This document shows, in pieces, positions 44,724-57,054 of a stretch of 64,000 nucleotides of DNA. A model generated the notes under the pieces. The model saw nothing but the letters and a program-made list of their open reading frames with translations. It did no database searches and was not told the DNA's origin. The translations under genes and the position numbers were made by a program. Within the stretch, counting starts at the first letter, position 1. Every line of letters begins with the position of its first letter. The DNA comes from Lichenostomus cassidix (taxonomy: Eukaryota > Chordata > Aves > Passeriformes > Meliphagidae), in assembly GCA_008360975.2 (NCBI GenBank), contig CM039184.1, positions 35,885,797 through 35,949,796 on the forward strand, in the 5' to 3' direction.

Positions 44724-47700
44724 TTAGCTTTTATTTCATTTCTTAGCCATGTAATCCCCTGTCCATCTGTGGATGACAAAAGAATTACTTAGCTGAATGC
44801 CAGAATGATACCTATTTGCATTATTGGGGACACAATGGATAAGAATAAATATGAATTTCAGGGCAATCAAAAAAATCCTAAAATAAGGAAATCCAACCTC
44901 CATGTACAGTTCATATAACTCTACCCCCATCACAAATTTGTCGTAAAATTGAAATGAGAAGCGTGAAACCAGTTTTATGGGGTTATCATTTTCTGTCTAA
45001 CTCCCAGCACGGGCATTCCCACTTCCTCCTCTTTGTCAGTGAGAATCTGTCCCACTGTGAGGGAATTTAATTTTTTTTTTCTCTCTCTAATCCTTACATG
45101 TTTTAGACCCCCCACATAGGCTTTCTGTGCCTCAGCTCCCTATTAAGCATTGTGTGAGCAGTAACGTGCCGTATAGCAGTCTGAGGGCACATGTTTCTCC
45201 ACTCTTCAAATATAGTGAAGATCGTATAAGTCTTTATGATAAATTAGTTACAAGTGGAGTCATCTTAATTTCTACAGACAGTCCTTTCTTAATCAAGAGT
45301 GTTTTTATGGAAAAGATGAGTGGAGTGCTTCAAACTTCTGGACGTCATTTTGGAGCTGAACATACATTCTGTCATACATACATGTATTTATGGCTCCACA
45401 CTTTCTTACCATTTTACCACTTTTAAAATATTTGTTTTTAAATAAAGGTGAATATTAGCATATCATTTAATTGCATATAGAACTGAGACTGAGCATAAGG
45501 GCATAGGAACTATTCTTTTATTGGCCATAATATGATTTTCCTCATTATTTGAACTGCATTAATGAAAAAAATAAAATAGAAACATAGGGTAGCTGCAGGG
45601 AGGAAATGGTTACAAGACTCTTCTGAATATAAGAATAGTAAAAAAAAATCACTTGTTTATGGCTATAAAAGATGATGGAAATTAGTTTTAACAAGAAAAC
45701 TTTTTGAGTCAGGATGGAAAATGAAGTGTACAGGGCTGAGCAATACAATTTGGCCAAAAACTATGCATACCAGTTATTATAGGTTAAACTAACTAGCTAA
45801 AACCCCACTGCTGTGGAAATTGTGGCTACTGTTAAAAATCCAGCATTTTATCAATATTGCCCTTAGGAAACTCGGAACATGCAGACATGTAGTAGGAAGA
45901 ATTATGCTAACAGACATAATAAAGGACAACAGGAACCTCAATATGCAGCATCTACTCATGAGAAACAGTTTTTCATATCTTCAGCATCCTGCTGTTTTTG
46001 TCAATTTAATTACTCATCTTGAATAAGGGTAGCCAAATATGCTAAAAACATGCTTACCAAGTACTGCAAATTGAAAATATTGCAAATAGTATAGAGAAAG
46101 CTCCAGAAATTAATTTTATGTTCATATAACATTAACAATTTTTACGACAAAGAAAGTAAGTGGAAAACTACACATGAAGAATGAAATTAACTCAGATTAA
46201 TTAATTCAGATTAATTCTGTTTCCAGCAGACAGGAAAAAGGCTCTTTGACCAAATGATAGCATGCAGCATTAAATGCATAGGACTTGTTAATCAACTGCT
46301 TTATTTAAAGAAATAAACTGTTAGTTAATTTGTTGTACACACACACAAACACACCCTTACCCCTTTCAGGAAAGGACTGAAAGACATTTTCTTTCTTTTT
46401 CATCATGGGTAGTGACAGCCTCAAAAGCCATAAAAAGTTCTTATGAGAATCTGTTGGTATTTTTCCTAATTAACATCATGATGTGATGAAACCAGAGCCA
46501 GGGATTTGTTCTTTACAGATGTAGAAACAAGCCTGTATTTTTTGTGTATTTCTAAAGTAAGACAAAATTCTTGGACAAGCTTGTGCCTCAGTGCTCACAG
46601 AACTATATTTTTGTTGCCTTCTAGTAAAAGGGAATATTAACCCCTGAAATATCCTTATTTCTTTGAATGACATCCCAAACAACATGTACTACCAGTTTCC
46701 ATTCGAGGCTGCTGAACAAAATCAAAAGGACAGGAAAAAGAAGGATGTGGGAGCACTGATGGCTCCACTGCCTTTCCCAGCATGGGCAGTCCTGGCATTG
46801 AAGGAAATATTAGCTCTAAACCTGGGGCACTGGATGAGAGCACTGCAGCTCTCAGGACTTTGCCCTTCAGCCCAACCCAAGCTTTATATTTTAAATTATG
46901 TAACCTCAGATTTGTCTATTTACTTTACTTTTCTCAGTAGAATATGAAGAGTCTATGGACAGGATTAGTTGCAGAGTAAAGGTCTCCTCATACGTGTGAG
47001 ACAGAGCAGGTGAAAAATGCATGGCAGGAAGTCAAAACGAAAAAGGAAAATAGAGGATGACAAAGGATGGAATCTTTTCAAGACTATATTAAGTTATTCT
47101 GTATGTCAGTATGAATAAAGTTTGTAGGTTTAAATTTTTTCCAGCTTTTAAGATGAAAAAAGTCCTGGTTAAGCTTCTCACTGAAGCAACTGGAGCTATT
47201 TTTCATTGTTCTCTCCCTTGAAGCCTGACTTAAATTGGCTCTCACTATTCACTAAAAAAATCCTAATCTAACCAAAGGCAAGAGATATGTTTGACTGCTA
47301 TTTTATGAAGGACAAGTATTCATCATCTCAGTTTATAATTACACATTATGAGCACAAGGCTTAACTGCTTAAACAAGTAGGTTTGTTTAATGCAAACACA
47401 GACACCAGAATCAAACTGCCTGAATGCATTTGTTATCCTACAAGAGTCTCCCTATTCTCATGTGCTATTTGATTGAAAGGATGATTCCTAATTCAAATAA
47501 CTGTGACAGAAATGTTCCTTGAGGGAAGGGAGAAATCATCATTTAACTTGTGGTGACTTCCACAGCCTCATCTGTAACCTCAAGGCTGCCATTGTCTGAA
47601 CAGCTGCTGTACCCTGATTCTACAGAACAAGAGTGCTGCATGGGTTTCACTTGTTTCATCATATTTCAAAACCTTAGCCACACAGTGAACTTTCTCAGAG

Positions 47701-47858
47701 GGTCAGGATACTGTTCATCTGCTTCACAAGGCTCAATAAAATAAGAATTGGAGATCAGGTAATTGCTCTTTGCTGTCCATGCCAAGGCTGAGGCCACTAT
47801 GGGCTCCAGTACTAGCATTTTGATTAGCAATTTCTATCACACTGTGAAATCTGAGACT

Positions 47859-47924
47859 CTTCCAGAATATTTTGATTTCTAATTCATTATGCTTCCAGAA
47901 TAATTTGATTTCTACTTCATTATA
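47859..47924. repeat. Tandem duplication of a 33-bp unit
   Basis: Two head-to-tail copies (47859-47891 and 47892-47924) beginning CTTCCAGAATA and ending TTCATTAT(G/A). They differ at only about three positions, so the duplication is fairly recent. Confidence 0.9.
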
Positions 47925-49399
47925 CTTTTACAGATAGAGCTGTATTACCATAACACACAGAATGTAACTTTATGGAGACTTTTGCTCAAATCCTCAAGGT
48001 ACTAATTTCCTAATTCTCACTATTTCTTTAATGCATTTTTAATATGCACTGCATGAGGAATCCTTCTATATCTGAGAGACAGATTCCAAAATATGCCCCT
48101 CATTTGAACATTGAATATCACCTGCTCTCATAATTTTTGTATGCTGTTATTTGAACCAAGTCTTCAGAATTTCATGCATAAATTACAGAAACTTTCTGTT
48201 GCCATTCAAAACACTATGATAATTTTGCCTAATATATCCTTCTAAGTGAAATCTAGACTTGTCTTTTGTATAATGTATTCAAATGATTCTTCCTTCACTT
48301 ATTTTAATTCACTGTAAGATTTTAACCTGGAAAGAACACTGTTAAGGAGTAAACATGAGTCACTATAGCAAATATTGCTCTTGCGGAAAACTTTTTCTTC
48401 ATCTGTTAACTATGACACTTGTAATGAAAGCTCATTCTCACTGCTGTACAAGAAAAGATTTTATGTTGCAGAACATTAATAGTTTTAATTTTGACTGCTG
48501 AGATTTTCTAAAGTTACTGTCTCAGTCTCAGTCTATGTAAAACATGCAACTTGACATACTTTTTATTGCTGCCTTGACTGGTATAATTAGACAGGATGCC
48601 CCGTGGCATAGTAGTACTTTGTGGTAATAACATCTTTCCATTTTAAATTTGTTCACTGTTCTTAAGCAGCATGGCTGCAGTTTAGGTAATTAATTACTTT
48701 GCATAAACTGATGAATTTTCTAGTTTTCCTTTACACGGCTGAAAATTTCAGAATGGACCAAAAGCTATCAGGCTAATGATTTTAATGTGCCTTTGATGAA
48801 ACTTCTCCATTATAGAAACTCAAATACTTAAATTTAAGTTAGCCACTCAAATTGTAAAGTAATTTTCCCTGTAGGTTACCAATGCCATTGCAAAATCAAA
48901 GTAGGACAAGCACCTTGGAATTCACACTCACATTTGAGAAATGCAAATATAATTTCTGTAGTCTGAAGGATTCCCTTGTATTTTCTCATGCTTAATAGTC
49001 AGAATTCCATCATTACTGAGATTATTTATGGTGCAGTCTCACCTGTGCAAAAGAATATATAAAAGATGGTGCAGGGAAGGATGAAACAGGACTGGACAGG
49101 GTAGTCAGTTCTGTGAGAGTAGGCATGAAAAGTCGGATTTCTTTAAATTGATAATGCAAAGGACTTGTATTATGACTTCATTTATGGTGTCATTGCCTTC
49201 TGTAAATATATCAGAGGGGAGTGAGAAAACATTTATATCTAAGGACAAGAATATTTTTCCTTAACTGTTAATAAATTTCGACTGAACTGAAATGGTTCAT
49301 ATTTTTCTTATCATGTTAACAAACATTGGTGATATTTTCATTGGTCTTATTTATTGTGGCAAATAAGGTGCTTCTTTATTTTTTATTACATTTTTGTGC

Positions 49400-49775
49400 T
49401 ATTACCAGAGTAGTGTACAATTCTGGTGCTCTCAGAATAAGAAGGACATTGAACTGTTTGAGCAAGTGCAGAAGAGGGCCACAAAGTTGATAAGAAGAAA
49501 AGAAGACCTCGGCTACAAAGGCAGGGTGAGGAAGCTGGGGCTGTTCAGCCTGGAGCAGGTTGAGTTAAGAAATCCTTTACTGTGAGGGTGGTGAGGCACT
49601 GGAACAGGTTGCCCAGGGAGGCTGTAGATGCCCCAGCCCAGGCAGTGTTCAAGGGCAGGTTGGATGGGGCTCTGTATAACCTGGTCTAGTGGGAGGTGTC
49701 CCTGCAGGGAGCATTGGGACTATATGATTTTTTTTTTTTTAAGGTCCATTCCAACCTCTCAACATTCTATGATTG
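49400..49775 (+). mobile_element. CR1 LINE 3'-end copy with internal deletion
   Basis: It starts with a diverged GTCCAGTTCTGG-like block, then AAGAAGGACATTGAACTGTT, GAGCAAGTGCAGAAGAGGGCC and CTGGGGCTGTTCAGCCTGGAG. It then jumps near 49560 to the distal 3' part: GTGAGGGTGGTGAGGCACTGG, AACAGGTTGCCCAGGGAGGC, GGTTGGATGGGGCTCTG and CTGGTCTAGTGGGAGGTGTCC, ending in ATTCTATGATTG. The segment normally between those blocks (roughly 190 bp) is missing. A T-rich insertion sits near 49729-49740. The copy is antisense to GLRA3 and dead as a LINE. Confidence 0.92.
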
Positions 49776-50824
49776 ATTACAGGTCTGAACTGCAGCAAGG
49801 ATGGTGCCTATATCTATGCTGTTTGACAGTTCAATTAATGAGTGAAAACAAATTGCAACAAGCTCCGTGCTCCACTATTAACTGTAACTCATTAATCTGT
49901 CAAAGAGTTACCATAGCAGTTAAAGAGAAATTAACTATGATTTAAATCAATTGCTTAGTACTTAACTTTAATTGACACATTAAATCTGTGTCAGAGTACC
50001 CAGATTTGACTAATGCCAAACATCCCTGAGAACATGCTTTTCTGTGCTGAAGAGCTGTAGGGCATTCATTACAAGAAGCAATGTAGATATGCTGTTGATT
50101 ATGATAAAGTGTTTGTCTGGCACAGAGAACCCTTCTTGGTGATGTGCTGCTGGATATTTCCATAGGTGGAATCTCTCCTTCCAGAACTGATTTGGGCAGT
50201 GGGTAAAATTAAGAATGACCTTATTGTTCTGACTCTGGAATTACAGAACCCATAGAGAGGGTGAGAGCAACTGCATACTGTACCACTCCCTCAGTAAGAT
50301 GCAGCTTTGTGAGCTTTCTAGAAGCACATGATCCCTTCCTCAGACAGCAATGTCTTCATGGATGTGCCTTAAGAGAAAACCTTCTTGCAATTTTTGTTTC
50401 TAATCTTGTGACTCCTGCAATTTTGCTGCATGAAGAAAAGAATTCAGTTCCACACACAAACACATGGAAAATTTTCCTGTCTGGTCCTGCCTGAAGTTAG
50501 TTGGCTAAACACTTTATTGATGATTAGGATCTCTAGATTTCAGCCCTTGAAGGCTGAGGATAAGCAGTAAGGCCCCTCCATTTCCTGGATAAAAGCTCTA
50601 AGCCTAGCCTAGTTTGAAAGTGGGTGCTCCTACTCCCTTCATTAAGTAGGAAAGCCCAGATGGTTGGGAAATTTAAGTGAGGACTAACTTGCCTCTGATC
50701 TCAGGGAGATTTAAGTAGTTATTTAAGTATTCAGAGAAGACAGTTGATGGATTTGGAGAAATATCTCCTCTGAGGACCAGATATTAAGGTGTGCATTAAT
50801 GTTTTTAATATTTTTTAGTTTTTT

Positions 50825-50842
50825 TGGTTGGTTGGTTGGTGG
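50825..50842. repeat. (GGTT)n microsatellite
   Basis: Four consecutive GGTT units followed by GG, set in a T-rich stretch. Simple repeat without evident function. Confidence 0.8.
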
Positions 50843-53338
50843 TTTTTTTAAGTTACTTTTTGGGGGTTTAGTTAGGTTTGTTTGTTTTTCATGCATTTCA
50901 GAGCTACTATGTATCCTGGTGGGTGTCCTGTGAATGGTTTGGTTAAAGTTTTATTTCACTTCTGCCTAATTCCTTTCAGAGTTTGACTCCAATAACTATC
51001 CATCAATACTCATATTGAAGTCAGTAGAATGAGACTCACTTGGCAAAGACCTGGCTAAAACTAGTACTTCAACATTGCTACCTATTAGGTCAGACCTCTC
51101 AGGCTTCCTTACAAAATTAAAATTCAGAGTTCAGCAAAAAAATTTGCACAATGCTTCTGCACTAAGTGCTCTCCCTAGGTGTGTCACTTGCTCTCACACT
51201 CTTGGATTCTGAAATGGCATGATTTCTGTTAGCATTCTGGCTGGCACAGATGAATGCTTCTTGTTTTATTTTCTTCTGGGATGAGTAATACCTCACTTGC
51301 CATCACTATAAATGATGGAGGATGAAAACAGTTTTGCAACAGTTCTGTCTTTGCCTTAGTGAAAGTATTGGGTCACTTACAGGATGCTTATGAGTACAGA
51401 GCTGTCAGTCTTTTTCATTCAACCCATAGCTAAAAGAAGAATATAGTCAATATTTTCTGAGAGAAATCCTTGATTTTGGCCTTACTTACTCCCTTTATTA
51501 CAAAACATTCAAAGTCAGTTGAATTCAACAATGTGCTACATTATCTACTTATTTTCCATGTGTTTTAGGGCTAAAACACTGCAAATGGACAGGCTTAGTT
51601 TAATTTAGCATTGAGTTATTTTGTTGAGTTTATTATCAGTAGCAGTATTGGATTTTAGTTTCTGTGCTCACAAATAATCATCAGAAGTCAAAAGTAGTTA
51701 ATATCCAGGATGCCCATTCTTAAAAATATTAATTATAGTACTGAAAAACTGTATAATAATGTTTGTCACATCTCCTACTGCATGTCCTGGAATATTAATT
51801 AATTAAAGATTGAATATACTACTTCCATATTTAATGGAAGCTGTGTGTTCCCAACTCCTAATGCATTACAATAAAATCATATTTTGCAACTTGTTCAGTG
51901 TAATTGCTTTTTTAAGCTTTAGCTCAGGGGCTTTTAAAATGTTTGCACTTTCAAGCAGTAGTATAAGGATTAGATGAAAAAGGACATGACAATTACATGA
52001 ACAAACAACATACACTAAGCCTCTGTCACCATTTGGTCCTTGCCATGTTCTTGGTTGACAAAAGATTCTGGTTTTTTTTCTGCAAAGAAATTATGTGTCC
52101 CTGAAGAACTTTTTGCTGTAACAGTAGAAGGTACTTTTTGCTAAGTGAAAAATTGAATTTTTCTGAGATTATTCATTTGTTCACATGATACTTTTGGTGC
52201 TATTTATTCCATTTTGTTATTAATGTTAGCACTTAGAATATCACTGGTTTCAATGAGTTGCTGAATGTGCTAATTTTATAAATCTTTACTGAAAACATGT
52301 ATTTGAAATCATCCGCTGTTTCATCTCCTCAGGGACATATAACCAAATTAGATCAAATATAGTTTTGGGAATGCCATATTAAATTTTGCAGCTGCCTTCC
52401 TTGTGTTGGTAGACAAATATGGCATTGTCTAGAACTGGGTAAATAAGGTAAAATAAAAGGTAAAGCTAAACTAGGTCAAGTCCAGAAGCAGGGCCAGCTA
52501 ACTTCCATAGTCTAAATACCTGCTAAAGTGGGCTATGAGGACATACTTCTAACTTTAAACAAACTTGGTAAGATAGGAGTTGACCTTAAATTCATTGGTA
52601 TGCATGAAATGCACAAAGAGGTCTACCAGGAAAATCATGTTGGTTTAGTGGTTTTACAGTGATGCCATGGCAACACATAAAATTTTATGTGTGTTTGAGC
52701 TGTACCAGTACTGAGGAGAAAGGGAGCAATTTGTTTGTCTACCCAAAGACATCATCCAATGGCATTTGCAAAAGTCCTGAGATATTCTGCCTTTGGGCTG
52801 CTGGTTCAAAAAGATGCATGTCTCCTGCAGTCCTGACCTTCCTAGATAACTCAGGGACTCCTAAGGATTATTGAGGCCACACTAAATGCACTCAGGCAAC
52901 TAAATAAGACTTTAACAGACACAAACTCCATTCAGTATCAATTTGCTAACCTGTCTATTTCTTTAAGAACTTAACTTTGTGAACCAGTGCTTTGTGAGTG
53001 GCAAGGAAGAAAGAATGGGCTTCTACTAGGTGCATGATGAAAGGGGTAGAAGTAAAGGTTATTCATTGGAAAGCCAATCCTAACCTTATTTTAAAAGGTA
53101 CTGTAGTTTGTAATACTACAGTAGTACCAGAACAGTTGTCACAGGCCCAAATCTAAAATATTTTCCCTACATATTGCTGGGAATTAATCTGGGAAACAGT
53201 TTTGTTAGCCTGTAGGGTCTAGTATAGATATTTAAAAATTGAAGTAAAACTACCCAAAATTATTGGCATAATTAGCCACTGTAAAATACAACCATACACA
53301 TTGAAAACTGTTGTTATATTTGTATATAGTATCTATTA

Positions 53339-53356
53339 CATATATATATAATATAC
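53339..53356. repeat. (AT)n microsatellite
   Basis: Short alternating A/T run in AT-rich intron. No function evident. Confidence 0.7.
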
Positions 53357-54148
53357 ATTAACAAGAAATTCAAATTATGTACTAAATATATTCAGTTTTC
53401 TGAAACTCTAGAGCAGCCAGTTTCATAACATTCGCAAAAGTAAGGAAAAATATATTGTAAACAAGGGAACTAATAATGGCTGACTAGAAACATGAAATTT
53501 TCAGTATTCTATCCCTTCAATCCTACCGGGAGTTAAGTAGCTAAACCCTCATTCAATTTAAATCTTTTAAAAGAAGATAGAGGAAGTAAAAAGAAGATTG
53601 TGAGAGATCCCACATATTGTAGCTTACAATGTTTGTAGATGGAAAGCAGACTAGAAATCTTCTTTAACTAATCCTGTTATGCCAATAAATTAGCTTGCAT
53701 ATGTTCTTATACATTTACATTTTGAAAATCCATTAACTGAAAAAGAAACCTACTGACTGAAAGATCAGGCAATGTAAAGACTGCTTATTTTTTAAAGCAA
53801 GTGAATAAATTCAGATTCCCCAGGAGCGCTTTTGAAGATTATTGTTTTATCATCAAACACAGGTAAGGAAGAAATAGTGAATACTTGATTTTTCTCAGTT
53901 ATGTGTGTTCAATACATTTGTTTTTTAATTCACCTGCAATGTCTTCATGGTTGTGTTAAAGTTTTAGGTCAGTATCCATTCACACTGCCTTGGTTTCCAA
54001 TGAGAAATGCCTTGAGGAGGTGGCTGCCTGTTTCTTTTTTCTGGGAAAGAAAGATATGGGATTAAATTTGCTCCTAGGTAAAATTAAATTTTAAACCTAG
54101 AGGCTTGCAAGCTGGGACGTTTCTGAACTGTGGAGAATTCTGCAGATT

Positions 54149-54640
54149 GTTTGAGCTGAGGTAAAGTTAATTTACTTCCCTGTGGCTGGTGCAGGGCTAT
54201 GTCTTTATTTGTGCTGAACACAGGGCTGATAATATAGAGGTGTTTTTTTGTTATTGCTGAGCAATGCTTTAACAGAATCAAAGCATTTTTTGCTTTGGTG
54301 AAGAGACTAGGGGTGCATGGGAAATTGGGAAGAGACAGAGCTGGGATAACACCTGCTGACCAAGGGGATATACCATTCCACATGGCATCATGCTCCGTAC
54401 ATATTGGGGGGGAGGAAGGGGTAGGGGGGCAAGAAGGAGGAGGGGTGTGTTTGGAGTGTTTGTCTTCCCAAGTCACTGTTACGTGTGATGGAGCCCTGCT
54501 TTCCTGAGAATGGCTGAACACCTGCCTGCCCATGAGAAGCAATGAATTAATTCCTTGTTCTGTGCTTGTGTGCACAGTTTCTCATTTCCCTATTAAATTG
54601 TTTTTATCTCAACCCACAAATTCTCTGGCTTTTGCAGTAC
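54149..54640 (+). mobile_element. Avian ERVL-type LTR, decayed, 3' truncated
   Basis: The sequence follows a well-known bird ERVL LTR in order. It has a GTTAATTTACTTCC start region, TTTGTGCTGAACACAGGGCTG, TTGTTATTGCTGAGCAATGC, TGACCAAGGGGATATACC and ATGGCATCATGCTC, then a G-rich block. It continues with TTTGTCTTCCCAAGTCACTG, GTGATGGAGCCCTGCTTTCC and GGCTGAACACCTGCCTGCCC, and reaches the polyadenylation area CTATTAAATTG (ATTAAA at 54592-54597) and TTTATCTCAACCCAC. The expected TATATAAA is changed to GTACATATT. The last part of the LTR and any internal sequence are missing. The 163-codon minus-strand frame (54084-54575) is antisense to this LTR. The family is recognised from memory of the consensus; the start is approximate. 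Confidence 0.85.
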
Positions 54641-54894
54641 ATATTTACCAGACTCAAGAACAGAAATTAGGAAAGGTGAAAATCTGAACATCCTTTATTT
54701 TCTTAATTCAGGTTCATCCAACAGCTCTTCTAAAGTCCACTGCAGCTTTTGTTTCTGTAAACAAAGTGTTAGTAAATTGCAGGTTCATGCAAAACTGAGG
54801 GAGACAGGCCATATTCTTACAGTGATAGATGGGGATTTATGGACTTAACTCCTATTAGCGTTAATGGGAGTTAAGGACAAAATCTGCATATATC

Positions 54895-54900
54895 ATGATG
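54895..54900. repeat. 5' target-site duplication (ATGATG)
   Basis: Six bases directly before the TG start of the solo LTR, repeated exactly after its CA end. Confidence 0.8.
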
Positions 54901-55163
54901 TGTGGCTAGCACAGGTTTTTCCCATGAGAATTTTTCTTGTGTTTTATAAATAAAGATAAAGTTTGGATGTTATTGGAACAGTGTCCCAGAAGTTGGACAG
55001 TGCAGGCCTGGCCAATCAGGCCTGGGGGAAGGCTTCTGACTGACCAATCTGGGTGACTTTTGAATACTCTATATATATGATGAAATCTAAACAATAAAGG
55101 TCATTCCTTCTTGCCACTGAGAACTGGTGCCTTCATTACTCTGCTAGCTGCTCAACAGCGACA
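54901..55163 (+). mobile_element. Solo LTR of an endogenous retrovirus, 263 bp
   Basis: The segment starts TGTGGCTAGC, ends CAGCGACA and is flanked by identical ATGATG six-mers. It contains a CCAAT motif (GACCAATCT near 55043), a TATATATA box near 55072 and AATAAA at 55093-55098 in the expected LTR order, which fixes the plus orientation. There is no second LTR or internal region, so it is a solo LTR left by recombination between two LTRs. The 6-bp duplication fits an ERVK-like integrase. The exact family was not recognised. The small minus-strand frame across it is not a gene. Confidence 0.82.
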
Positions 55164-55169
55164 ATGATG
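55164..55169. repeat. 3' target-site duplication (ATGATG)
   Basis: Exact copy of the six bases preceding the solo LTR. Confidence 0.8.
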
Positions 55170-56469
55170 AGATTAATTTCCATTGCATAAATACACACCA
55201 TGAGGCAACTGCAATAAAGCTATTACTTTCGGCCCAATCCTTTGATTTAACTTTATTTTTTATAATATCTTTACACTGGTATCCCTGCTCTTATAATTTT
55301 AGGAAACAGCATGAGTGTTACATAACTATAACCTCAAGGGAGTTCGTCTTGCATGATTGCAACAAAATAAGAAACTTCATAAACATATGAAGTGAACAGA
55401 GCTATGTAGTGATGCCACAATCTTATATTCACAGATACTCAGATTTCCTACAATAGTGACTGAGTAGAACTCAGCTTGCAAATTAGTTACTTTCACAGCT
55501 TCTTCCAGATAATAATGCAGTTGCTATACCAGGATATAGATCTTTAGGAACAGCCTACCTGATAACTGTCTTCAAATAGATTAAGAAGACTAATATAATA
55601 GTGTAGAAGTAAGTAGGAAGATACTGGAAGGGATGGGAGTAATGCCACTTGATTTCATAGTGCAGTGTTGTACAGGTAATGGTTTTCCCTTTAAGTGAAA
55701 AAGAGCAATCAGAGGAAGAGTAATCAATGTAAGCAAACACAGGTAAGGGGAAATAAGAGGTGTGAACTGTTCCCCAGCTCTGCTAGAAGATTAGATGACT
55801 GCAGGTAAAAAATGGATGTGAAAATTTAACTGAAGTCTAGGTTTCCCTTGGAATGAGAAGGTTCTGGAAGAGCCTTTGATGAGGTTGTAAGGAAACTATT
55901 TGGGTTTTAGGAAGCATTAGAACAGGTGATGTGTAGTATTTGAAGCAACACTATGTGCAATAGCACGGGCTTGAAGTGATGATATAGGTGGTCACCTCGG
56001 GTCTTCTGTAAGCTAATAATTGCAGTAAATGGCTATGGGGAAGTAGAAAGCTTTGTGTCTATAAACTGAGATATTTGGCTTTCTGTATTGAACAAAGTGT
56101 TTTGCAAATTCTTTAAGAATGCTTGCTAAAATGGACCAGAAAGAAGAATACATTTGTTATGTCTAGAGTAGCTGACTATAACACCCGTCCTGGTAAATAT
56201 TTACTTATTTTAGATAAACCAGAAAAATTACTTCTAGCTTAGAGTACTAAGACAACTGTAGGTCTGGTTTCAGTCTTTTCTTCCAATGAGGTAAAAAATA
56301 TTTGAAGGTAGGTTTCCCTTAATGTAAACAAGAATTTATTAAAATGTCGCCCAGCACACGAGCACTAAGGCTGCTACTGCTACCAATTCCCTAGACCTAA
56401 GAAAAAATCTCTGACTAATAAGTTATAAAATGTTTTCAGAACTTGTTTATACCTGAAGTTGGTGTCTAT

Positions 56470-57034
56470 TGTGATAATAGCTGCAAATTCCCCACACCCC
56501 TTTCTTAACGACTGTACTTGTCACCTATTGTCCTACCTTCCCCACCCCACATAGTCCTAGCCACACCCCCAGTTTTCCCTATTGGTTCCTGTACTCCTAA
56601 CTCCGCCCCTATACCTCCCCTGTACCCAGAAGTCACTGGGCCTGTGTGCTGTCCCTGCCCCTCTCTGTTTCCCTATAAAACCCCTTACCCTCCACCATCT
56701 TGCTGTCTATGCTCCACGTGTGTCTATGCTCCACGTGTGCTGAGCATGTGAGGCCTTCGCCCTCGAGGCATCTCTGCCTCGGGGAGGTCGTTGGCCTCTG
56801 CTGCACCATGCGAATAAACATCTTCCATGGACACAACGCATAGACCCTCCTCGCCTCCTTTATCACCGCCGGTTGTGGAAGCAGACGAACCAGAGCTAGC
56901 CTTATGGCTCCCTGGCCGGTGAGAGCGCAGTGTCCAGCCCTGGGACAGAGGGTTTGGAGCACTGAGGCGCTGAACCGGGCTGGGTAGAGAAGCTCTAGGG
57001 TAAAGTCTGCTGTAACATCCTCTAAACCGCAACA
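56470..57034 (+). repeat. 5' LTR of the short ERVK-like element
   Basis: Begins TGTGATAATAGC and ends ACCGCAACA. U3 has GC-box-like ACTCCGCCCC and CCACACCCCC motifs. TATAAAA is at 56674-56680 and AATAAA at 56813-56818. Between them CCTCGAGGCA and TGCCTCGGGG form a hairpin (about 56760-56784), as expected near the R region of a retroviral transcript. Start and end are defined by the limits of identity with the 3' copy. Confidence 0.92.
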
Positions 57035-57036
57035 AA

Positions 57037-57054
57037 TGGCGCCCAACGTGCGGC
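57037..57054 (+). other. Primer-binding site for tRNA-Lys
   Basis: TGGCGCCCAACGTGCGGC lies two bases after the 5' LTR. It matches the Lys-1,2 primer-binding site used by betaretrovirus/ERVK-type elements at 17 of 18 positions (one G to C change). Confidence 0.88.

Noticed and set aside
46337..46357. CA-rich stretch considered as a microsatellite
   Set aside because: Too short and interrupted (ACACACACAAACACACCC) to call a repeat of note.
54084..54575. 163-codon minus-strand frame with a Pro/Ser-rich stretch
   Set aside because: Antisense to a recognisable ERVL LTR; the Pro-rich part comes from the G-rich tract of that LTR.
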